Positions 1 through 5,923 of a stretch of 9,891 nucleotides of DNA are shown in pieces. A model generated the notes under the pieces. That model did not search any database. It was not told the origin of the DNA and saw nothing but the letters and a program-made list of their open reading frames with translations. This stretch comes from Scatosoma sp045660265 (GTDB lineage Bacteria > Bacillota > Clostridia > Christensenellales > Borkfalkiaceae), in assembly GCA_045660265.1 (NCBI GenBank), contig JAZRDM010000024.1, forward strand, positions 1 through 9,891, given 5' to 3'. The position numbers and the translations under genes are program-made. How positions within the stretch are numbered: position 1 is the first letter of the stretch; each line of letters begins with the position of its first letter.

Positions 1-45
1 GTTTTCTGCCCCATCACTGCCCCAAAAAAAAATCAACACTCATAA
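1..45 (+). CDS. Possible C-terminal tail of a plus-strand gene cut by the window edge
   Basis: In frame 1 the window opens with 14 codons reading VFCPITAPKKNQHS and then TAA at 43-45. The stop lies only 7 bases before a strong plus-strand intrinsic terminator (53-90), which is the spacing expected for the end of a real gene. Fourteen residues are too few to assign a family, and nothing else supports coding. Another frame stays open from base 2 to about 304, but it runs straight through the terminator hairpin and resembles no protein, so I prefer frame 1. Confidence 0.22.
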   Translation, partial: VFCPITAPKKNQHS

Positions 46-52
46 ACTTCTG

Positions 53-90
53 AAAGGTCAAGTCAACACAATGTTACTTGACCTTTTTTT
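53..90 (+). terminator. Strong rho-independent terminator, plus strand
   Basis: An 11-bp perfect inverted repeat, AAAGGTCAAGT at 53-63 and ACTTGACCTTT at 76-86, encloses a 12-base centre. In that centre AACA (65-68) and TGTT (72-75) can pair further, leaving C64 bulged and a CAA loop. The right arm runs directly into seven T (84-90). On the minus strand the corresponding tail has only three T, so it would work mainly on plus-strand transcripts entering from the left. It could weakly stop minus-strand readthrough. Confidence 0.8.
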
Positions 91-122
91 ATTGTCTCAA
101 ATAGATACTTTTCTTCTTATAT

Positions 123-143
123 TCACAGAGGTGGATTCGAACC
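123..143 (-). other. tRNA 3'-end-like fragment (possible attachment-site scar)
   Basis: Read on the minus strand, this stretch gives GGTTCGAATCCACC followed by TCTGTGA. It resembles the 3' half of a tRNA: T-loop TTCGAAT, T-stem 3' strand CCACC, then seven acceptor-strand bases. The 5' side of the T-stem would be ATAGG, which pairs with CCACC at only two of five positions. No matching 5' acceptor strand (TCACAGA) is visible upstream, so this is not an intact tRNA. Duplicated tRNA 3' ends are typical of integration sites of tyrosine-integrase elements; that reading is inference, and chance similarity is possible. Confidence 0.25.
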
Positions 144-239
144 TATATGAGGCGTTCACAACCCCTTTATTTTCACGGCTTTCAGCGGTTGCCAACCTTT
201 CGCCAAACAAAAATCACATCATTACAGCTATTATATCAT

Positions 240-517
240 TCAAACAGGCAAGATTAAATACTGTCTATCAATCGCGGCAAATTCCTCACGCAAACATACA
301 ATAGCACCTGTACCTCTAGGAATAGACGCTTTGTCAAGGACTTTGAACGCACCAACCAATTCTGTCCCCGGATTGGTTGATTTTTTATTTCAAGCGGATG
401 CAGTTCCCCACCACTCTCAAACACCATATCAATCTCGTTAAATTCCTTACCGTCTGTAAATCTTAACGGCTTTACTTTCATCCGCAACCATCCGTAGGGG
501 AATTGGTACGGAAACAT
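240..517 (-). pseudogene. Frameshifted C-terminal remnant of an AAA+ ATPase with DUF4143 domain
   Basis: The minus strand from about 470 encodes a stretch with TDGKEFNEIDMVFESGG and ELHPLEIK. This matches the PD-(D/E)XK-like core (EID...P-EIK) at the C-terminus of ATPases carrying DUF4143. After EIK the frame is lost, and the sensible continuation is one frame over: KSTNPGTELVGAFKVLDKAS, then IPRGTGAIVCLREEFAAIDR and QYLILPV, ending at TGA 240-242. The switch falls at a run of six T (381-386, A on the coding strand); one lost base explains it. The ATPase part and most of the domain are absent, and the sequence upstream of about 480 is not recognisable. Either a decayed gene fragment or, for the frameshift alone, a homopolymer sequencing error. 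Confidence 0.6.
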
Positions 518-543
518 ATTCTTGCGCCAACATTACGCAATAG

Positions 544-563
544 TTTTTTATTATATTAAAAAA
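544..563. terminator. AT-only hairpin downstream of the operon, weak terminator candidate
   Basis: TTTTTTA (544-550) and TAAAAAA (557-563) can form a 7-bp stem around a 6-base loop just beyond the last gene of the minus-strand operon (stop at 578-580). A stem of only A-T pairs is weak, and no GC-rich stem is present. This is the only candidate for ending the operon transcript before the DUF4143 remnant. Rho-dependent termination or ending further on, at the 53-90 hairpin, is equally possible. Confidence 0.25.
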
Positions 564-577
564 TTTCCCCATTTCCT

Positions 578-1432
578 TTACAGCCAACAAACCTGATCGC
601 CGTCTTTAATAATGTAATGTTTTTCTACCCCTATTTCTCGCATCCATCCACGAACCTCCACGGTTTTTAAATGCGCGGTGTTAAAGCCTTTTCCCAAATC
701 ATTATTCCATAACCATCTCGGGGTATTCCAAAGACAAATCACTGGTTTAATCGCCTCATATACTTTGCGTTCAACGCCGCATTGACCATGATGCGCCATT
801 TGACAAATATCTGCTTTCAATTTGTCCGTACCCGCATAACGTTCCAATAATATTCTACCTGCTTCCACTTCACAATCAGCAAGGAAAATGGTCATTTTAT
901 CTCCCAGTTTCATTTTTAAAACCATAGAATTATTATTGACGCTGTTCACTTTCAACTTTTCCCCAGCTGTATATAACACCTCGAAAGAAATATCTCCAAT
1001 TTCAATCACGTCGCCTACAATGGGAATTCGCACTTTATCCTTGAAAGTAGGCAAAGCCCTATAAAAGTCCAAAAACGGATAAGTTGCGCCTTTTCCCTCA
1101 CGCATTTGAATGGCAAAATCGGTGGTAAAATGATGATAAATACAATCAATCTCCAATGCATCGGGGTGTTTTTCCATAATTTCGATAAACGCGTTAATGT
1201 GGTCTTCGTGCATATGCGTCAAAAACCAAGCGTCAACGTGCGGTTTTTCCTGCTTAGTGATTTCACGAAGTTTTTCCATTAAATGATTTGCATTAAAGCG
1301 GTGGCCACCGTCAATCACAACAACCTTACCGCTTGCCGAAGTAATAATAAAACTATTCAACAAATCATCCACGTGCCATGCCGGCAATTCTTCATCTGCC
1401 CCACAAAGCATATAAATCGCATTTTTCATCAT
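578..1432 (-). CDS. ComEC-type metallo-beta-lactamase-fold hydrolase
   Basis: A 284-aa cytoplasmic protein with the complete metal-site signature of the metallo-beta-lactamase superfamily. D41 lies in VVVIDGG, and THMHEDH supplies H73, H75, D77 and H78. The bridging Asp is D186 in FLADCE, and MAHHG supplies H214/H215. The order NNNSMVLKM, then LADCE, then HHG resembles the soluble hydrolase domain of ComEC/Rec2 proteins rather than lactamases or glyoxalases. There is no signal peptide or membrane segment. It is the last gene of the operon, 9 bases after the stop of the 653-aa gene. AAGGAG (1438-1443) lies 5 bases before ATG 1432 and 8 before a second ATG at 1429, so translation could begin at either. 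The substrate is unknown; a lactone or phosphoester from sugar breakdown would suit the context, but that is inference. Confidence 0.88.
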   Translation of the reverse strand: MMKNAIYMLCGADEELPAWHVDDLLNSFIITSASGKVVVIDGGHRFNANHLMEKLREITKQEKPHVDAWFLTHMHEDHINAFIEIMEKHPDALEIDCIYHHFTTDFAIQMREGKGATYPFLDFYRALPTFKDKVRIPIVGDVIEIGDISFEVLYTAGEKLKVNSVNNNSMVLKMKLGDKMTIFLADCEVEAGRILLERYAGTDKLKADICQMAHHGQCGVERKVYEAIKPVICLWNTPRWLWNNDLGKGFNTAHLKTVEVRGWMREIGVEKHYIIKDGDQVCWL

Positions 1433-1437
1433 ATATA

Positions 1438-1443
1438 CTCCTT
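1438..1443 (-). promoter_or_regulatory. Ribosome binding site for the metallo-beta-lactamase-fold gene
   Basis: AAGGAG on the minus strand overlaps the TAA stop of the preceding gene (1442-1444). It sits 5 bases before ATG 1432 and 8 before ATG 1429; the spacing slightly favours the second ATG. Confidence 0.7.
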
Positions 1444-3403
1444 ATTTCAAAATTGTATCCGCTGCACGTATCCATACGTATCGAGATAGTCCGCTATCCG
1501 TTTGACGAGGGAATTTCGGCAGGATTTCAAATCGTTTTTCCACCCCGGGTAAAAAGCCACCGCCTGCAATATAATCCGCCTGATAAATTGCATAGCTTTC
1601 GCCTTTTTCGTTAATTTTTGCAAAATTCCCATAAAATCCGCATTGCGCTTTCCGCAACCATTTTTTATCGTTTGTTGCTATGTATGCCCAATAGTCCGCT
1701 TCCGCACGCCAAATGCTCCATGCGTGTGCCATACAAAGCGCTGGGCCGTCCTTATCACCCTCCCAGCGAGTTTCCCACCAACGAAGTGAGGAACGATACA
1801 TTTGTGCAATCGGCGTTTTTACTACCCATGCCTCGTGTATATCTAGGAGGCGGATAGCCATTTCCACATATTGTGCATTATACTTCATATTTGCGGAATA
1901 GTAAAGCAATGCAAGTGCCGTACAAGAAATAGAGCCCTCTTCTCTTTCTTCTTCCACTTCATCCGTTTCTTCCGTTTCCGTGGGGAAACACTCGCCTCGA
2001 TTATAAAGATAGCTAGCCAATTTCTCTGCTGACTTGCGATACTTATTTGACAAAGCAGCATCCTTGTCTTTCAAGAAATTTGTCATATCGACTATGGGAA
2101 TCATCGGGCAGCAAACCGTTGAATAATCGTTCAATTTTCCACCGTGTGCGGTGATAAATCCCCCCGCTTCACTTTGATAACAATCAATAAGCGTATTCAA
2201 TGCACCCATCGCATAACGCAAGTATTTTTCATCACCGAAATATTTATAAGAGTCAAGTAAAATTGTAATCCCGAAAAACTGTTCTTGTATGCGCCTAGAA
2301 CCGTAAATATGATACGGTGGCAACCCGTTTTCCTGTTTTTTATCGAAAATCGTAATACGCGAATAATGCTTAGCTTTCTCCTCGTCCGTTTCCGTTACTT
2401 TATCTAAAAAACTTTTTAATCTTGCTTCATAGTTGGCATTCGCACCGTATTTTTGCATATAGCGAAGCATAGCCGCCGCCCAACATTGATGCTCACACAA
2501 ATTCCCATCCGTCTGCCGTAAATCACTGTCCGAAACGCTGTCCATAGCGATTTTGTATAATTCCGAAAGGCTCGTGAACGCGTACATGGTGGCGTCCAAT
2601 CCCTTTTTACCCTGATATTCGGGTACAATATACGTATCTCCCGTTTTGCGCAAAACAAAAGGCACTTCTTTACCGTTCACCAATTTCTTTTCATCGTTAA
2701 TATATACGTAATCACAATCTCCAATGATACGGACGCACATTTCCTCGCCAACAGCGCCTGCGTTTTTGTCATAATACGCCACGGGTAAACCTAACGTTTT
2801 TGAAACGCGTTGCAACCCCTCCTCGAAGCTACCCACTTCAAATACGGAAAAACGCAAATTCTTATGAGCAGTATTTGTTTTATATGCTCTATCAAAATTA
2901 GCAAGAATTTTAAAATTATCGAAAAAATGTCCGCCAACGTAAGGTGAATAATCCATCTTCCAACCATCGACAGGGGATTGCATAATTACGATGATATTTC
3001 TTCCGCTTGGATTAGAAAAATAGCAATATATGTATTCGTTGTCTTTCGACTGATACGGAGAATTAAATAAAAACTGCTTTTTCCAACCCCCACCATTCTT
3101 TTTGCTTATGAAATTAAAAGGAAGATAGATACCAAACTCGGAAAGCTCTTCGCTTCGTGTTTCCACAAAAAATTCCAGCCCCCCATCTTTGGATGTGACC
3201 GTAATCTGCGTTTTCGTTTCCTTTGCAAAGCCATTTTTGTCAAATTCTTCTTTATGACTGACGTAAGGCGTACACTCCACCCGCGGTTGTTTGGTAACAT
3301 CCTCGGTTTTAAGCGTATAGGAAACACAAGCCTCACTCACCATAACAGCATTAATTAAATTGTCATCAGAAAATAAGATTCTATTATTTTTCCAAATTAA
3401 CAT
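1442..3403 (-). CDS. Putative glycosidase or lyase: beta domain plus alpha/alpha barrel, family not recognised
   Basis: A 653-aa protein without a signal peptide. Residues 1 to about 265 are rich in beta strands and aromatic residues (WKKQFLFNSPY near 108-117, SPVDGWKMDYSPYVGGHF near 143-160). Residues about 270-653 consist of amphipathic helices with repeating W/Y/H patterns typical of (alpha/alpha)6 barrels in glycosidases and polysaccharide lyases. Examples are NLCEHQCWAAAMLRYM (301-316), YGSRRIQEQFFGITILLDSY (367-386), AHGGKLNDYS (419-428), SLRWWETRWEGDKDGP (539-554) and CMAHAWSIWRAEADYW (557-572). E544, E548, D550, H560 and W562 are candidate active-site residues. An acidic stretch, TETEETDEVEEEREEG, at 475-490 is probably a surface loop. 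The start overlaps the previous stop by 7 bases (ATG inside AAAAAATGTTAA) and has no clear Shine-Dalgarno, so translational coupling is likely. I cannot name a CAZy family; the hydrolase role rests on fold impression and operon context. Confidence 0.8.
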   Translation of the reverse strand: MLIWKNNRILFSDDNLINAVMVSEACVSYTLKTEDVTKQPRVECTPYVSHKEEFDKNGFAKETKTQITVTSKDGGLEFFVETRSEELSEFGIYLPFNFISKKNGGGWKKQFLFNSPYQSKDNEYIYCYFSNPSGRNIIVIMQSPVDGWKMDYSPYVGGHFFDNFKILANFDRAYKTNTAHKNLRFSVFEVGSFEEGLQRVSKTLGLPVAYYDKNAGAVGEEMCVRIIGDCDYVYINDEKKLVNGKEVPFVLRKTGDTYIVPEYQGKKGLDATMYAFTSLSELYKIAMDSVSDSDLRQTDGNLCEHQCWAAAMLRYMQKYGANANYEARLKSFLDKVTETDEEKAKHYSRITIFDKKQENGLPPYHIYGSRRIQEQFFGITILLDSYKYFGDEKYLRYAMGALNTLIDCYQSEAGGFITAHGGKLNDYSTVCCPMIPIVDMTNFLKDKDAALSNKYRKSAEKLASYLYNRGECFPTETEETDEVEEEREEGSISCTALALLYYSANMKYNAQYVEMAIRLLDIHEAWVVKTPIAQMYRSSLRWWETRWEGDKDGPALCMAHAWSIWRAEADYWAYIATNDKKWLRKAQCGFYGNFAKINEKGESYAIYQADYIAGGGFLPGVEKRFEILPKFPRQTDSGLSRYVWIRAADTILK

Positions 3404-4653
3404 TTTTTAATATTCGGCAAATCCAATACGTCTACCGTCTTTCTTGTTTTATATTTACCCCTGGTAAAATCGGGACATTCTACAGGAATACTGCCCCCTG
3501 CTATCGATTGTTCGCTTAAAGCCGTCACACTCATCCACGCCACCGCATCATACACGTCGATAGGCATTGGACGCTTTTCCGCCACACATTTGAAAAAATG
3601 CTTCAACATCACGTAATCCATCCCGCCGTGCCCAGCTTCAAGCTGTTCTTTCGTAATCGTTCTCCAATCGTCAGGCAAATATTCGTTATAGTTGTCTTGC
3701 GTAAAAAACATATCTTTATATCTTGTATGTTCGTGGTCAATACTTCCATCGAGGATTACGCTTTGTGTCGTTTGACAATAAAAACCCTTCGTACCGCTCA
3801 CGGTTAAACCACGTTCATATAAACGAGGGAGCGTCGTATCAAGCTTTAAAAATATTGTTTCGCCATTCTCACATTCAATCATCGTTGTCGTCACATCGCC
3901 CTGCTTAAAAACAACGTTACCTAATCTATCCGCATACTTTGGCGTATTTACAATATACTCATGCAAGCCTTGCGCCTTTGAGGACATGGAAACAAGCCTT
4001 ACAAAGCGATTACCGCTGTTGATATTGAGGATTTTTGCAATCGGCCCTAATTCGTGCGTGGGATAATTTTCACAGTTGTAATTTTTATATTCTTCCAAAC
4101 GATAATGATGCGTATCAATACCGCCCGCGATCTCTTCGCGAAGGTCGTGACAATAATATCCTTGACAATAAGAAATATCCCCCAACACCCCGTTGCGGAC
4201 AAGTGAAGTGGCAAGCACTTCATCTTTATTATAGCAACAATTTTCCATAAAAAAGATGGGCGTGCGCGTTTCTTCATAGCAATCGACAAGCTTCCAGCAA
4301 TCCTCTATGTTATGTGTGCCGCCTACCTCCATAGCAACAGGGATCCCAGCACGCATACCTTCTAATGCTACCTTTACGTGCATATCCCAACTGGTGGAAA
4401 CGATAATTGCATCTACGCCCGCGTTAATAATATCCTTATAGTCGGTCGTTTGCTTGGGAGCAGGATAACCGTGGGCAATAATCTTTTCCGCCGCAGCGTC
4501 TAATCGTTCCTGAAATCTGTCACAGATAAACGTAACCACAACGTTGTCCGAATTTTTTAACACGTTTCCAAGCAATCCTATGCTGCCGTCCGTCATACCG
4601 TACGCCGCACCGCGTTGCCCCAAGCCAATAAATCCGATTTTTAATTTTTCCAT
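3397..4653 (-). CDS. GH109-like NAD-dependent glycosidase (Gfo/Idh/MocA fold)
   Basis: A 418-aa Gfo/Idh/MocA-fold protein with an N-terminal Rossmann domain: IGFIGLGQRG at 6-15, with G10, G12 and G15 binding NAD. In place of the EKP catalytic motif of ordinary dehydrogenases it has MEVGG (108-112), close to the EVP-type motif of GH109. Other GH109 hallmarks follow in order: MENCCY (136-141), HYRLEEYKNYN (183-193), YPTHELGP (197-204), GHGGMD (341-346), DVYDAVAWMS (366-375) and VECPDFTRGKY (391-401). Y197 and H200 match the Tyr-x-x-His active-site pair of the family. GH109 enzymes remove alpha-N-acetylgalactosamine by transient oxidation at C3, elimination and re-reduction with a retained NAD. 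The real substrate here could differ. No signal peptide or Tat motif, unlike the exported members. It starts 1 base after the preceding stop (TGATATG), with AGAGG at 4660-4664. Confidence 0.87.
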   Translation of the reverse strand: MEKLKIGFIGLGQRGAAYGMTDGSIGLLGNVLKNSDNVVVTFICDRFQERLDAAAEKIIAHGYPAPKQTTDYKDIINAGVDAIIVSTSWDMHVKVALEGMRAGIPVAMEVGGTHNIEDCWKLVDCYEETRTPIFFMENCCYNKDEVLATSLVRNGVLGDISYCQGYYCHDLREEIAGGIDTHHYRLEEYKNYNCENYPTHELGPIAKILNINSGNRFVRLVSMSSKAQGLHEYIVNTPKYADRLGNVVFKQGDVTTTMIECENGETIFLKLDTTLPRLYERGLTVSGTKGFYCQTTQSVILDGSIDHEHTRYKDMFFTQDNYNEYLPDDWRTITKEQLEAGHGGMDYVMLKHFFKCVAEKRPMPIDVYDAVAWMSVTALSEQSIAGGSIPVECPDFTRGKYKTRKTVDVLDLPNIKKC

Positions 4654-4654
4654 A

Positions 4655-5911
4655 TCAATCCTCTATTTTCAAAACCTTCCCGCCTTGCAAACGACTTTCT
4701 TCCGCCTTAAATCCAAGCATATGACTTTCAATAGATTTCTCTATTGTGGTACGAGTAGCGGACGGCGAATCGTTTGTGATATAATCGATAAAATCCATAT
4801 ATAAATATGTATCACCGCCGCCGTGACCGCCCGAAAGCTGTATACCCAGCTCATTAAAGGCTTGATTTACGTCAATTTTTTGTTGCGGCAGGCCATATCG
4901 TGTATAATATAAAATCCCTTCGTCCGCATTACCGTATACTTCGCCCTGCGTTCCATGCACTTTAATATAGCGATAACATTCCTGCGAAAAAGCAGTCATC
5001 GTAAGATGAGCAGTCGAGCTGTCCTCAAAGCATATATTTACGACCTGATTATCAATCGCGTCGTTTTCCGAATGATATACGCATTTTGCGATTGCGTCCT
5101 CACGATTATCAATGACTTCCACGATATCTTTGCCTACAAGTCTTGCCGTTCCGCCTACAACACCGTGTTTCATTCTTTCGGGATAAATTTTGTATGCATT
5201 ATAAAGACATTTTTCCCGAACAGACTTTTCACAATCAGCGCAATATTCTGCACTTCCTTTCGGCGCCTTATCACCTTTGAAATGATAGAGAGAACCAAAA
5301 GAACTAACCGATTTACATTTTTTATTCATAAGCCACAAAATCAAATCAAGGTCATGGCAGCATTTAGCAATAATCGTCGGGGTGCTGTCTTCCATTTTTT
5401 TCCACGGTCCGCGCACATAACTAAGCGCAAAATGCCAATAAGCGATATTTTCCGTTTGATTGATTGTTACAATATCGCCCAGCTCCCCATCGTCGATTAG
5501 TCTTTTTATGTAACGATAAAAAGGCGCATAGCGCATAACGTGCGTAAGCATCACCTTCCGCCCAAGCTTGATTGCTGTATCTCTTATAGCAACACATTCT
5601 TCAAGCGTTGCTGCGGCAGGTTTCTCTAAACACATATCGTAGCCAAGTTCCAAAGCCTTAATTGCCATTTCATAATGTTGTTTATCCTGCGTACAAAGAA
5701 AGATTGCGTCACAAATCTTACCCTGTGCAAAAAATTCATCAGCCGACGTATAGCATACGCTTTCGGGTAACCCGAATTCCGTAATCCCTTTTTTTCTATT
5801 GTGTTCTTCCGTATCGGCGATTGCCACCAACTCTGCATTTTTTTGTCGCTTTATTATCCGTGCAAACATTTGTCCACGGCTTCCAAAACCAATAATAGCT
5901 ATTTTTTTCAT
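4655..5911 (-). CDS. Gfo/Idh/MocA family sugar dehydrogenase with Cys-rich insert
   Basis: A 418-aa NAD(P)-dependent oxidoreductase. The Rossmann motif is IAIIGFGSRG (4-13) with G8, G10 and G13. The catalytic-site EKP motif is E96-K97-P98 and the second active-site motif is KCCHDLDLILW (183-193), with H186 and D187. The C-terminal alpha/beta half carries SGGHGGGD (360-367), seen in many sugar-acting members. A cysteine cluster, CADCEKSVREKC (C224, C227, C235), lies in a loop of the substrate domain, as in one subgroup of this family; it may bind a metal. The expected reaction is oxidation or reduction of a sugar or glycoside hydroxyl, substrate unknown. I chose ATG 5911 rather than the upstream ATG 5941. 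MKKIAIIGFG is the canonical N-terminus, AAAGGG at 5918-5923 sits 6 bases before it, and the longer start would overlap the previous gene. TGA stop, then 1 base to the GH109-like gene. Confidence 0.9.
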   Translation of the reverse strand: MKKIAIIGFGSRGQMFARIIKRQKNAELVAIADTEEHNRKKGITEFGLPESVCYTSADEFFAQGKICDAIFLCTQDKQHYEMAIKALELGYDMCLEKPAAATLEECVAIRDTAIKLGRKVMLTHVMRYAPFYRYIKRLIDDGELGDIVTINQTENIAYWHFALSYVRGPWKKMEDSTPTIIAKCCHDLDLILWLMNKKCKSVSSFGSLYHFKGDKAPKGSAEYCADCEKSVREKCLYNAYKIYPERMKHGVVGGTARLVGKDIVEVIDNREDAIAKCVYHSENDAIDNQVVNICFEDSSTAHLTMTAFSQECYRYIKVHGTQGEVYGNADEGILYYTRYGLPQQKIDVNQAFNELGIQLSGGHGGGDTYLYMDFIDYITNDSPSATRTTIEKSIESHMLGFKAEESRLQGGKVLKIED

Positions 5912-5917
5912 AAACTG

Positions 5918-5923
5918 CCCTTT
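5918..5923 (-). promoter_or_regulatory. Ribosome binding site deciding the dehydrogenase start
   Basis: AAAGGG on the minus strand lies 6 bases before ATG 5911 and touches the TAA of the preceding gene (5923-5925). It supports the shorter, 418-residue start over the ATG at 5941, which would add ten residues not typical of the family. Confidence 0.65.

Noticed and set aside
123..215. Complete tRNA gene on the minus strand
   Set aside because: The T-stem pairs at only two of five positions and there is no matching acceptor 5' strand or anticodon arm, so at most a fragment is present.
71..304. 77-codon plus-strand frame in the left region
   Set aside because: It begins inside the terminator hairpin, crosses the tRNA-like fragment and ends antisense to the DUF4143 remnant. 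No protein-like features.
4955..5500. 181-codon plus-strand open frame
   Set aside because: It lies antisense inside the Gfo/Idh/MocA gene, whose motifs are unambiguous. Its translation has no recognisable domain.
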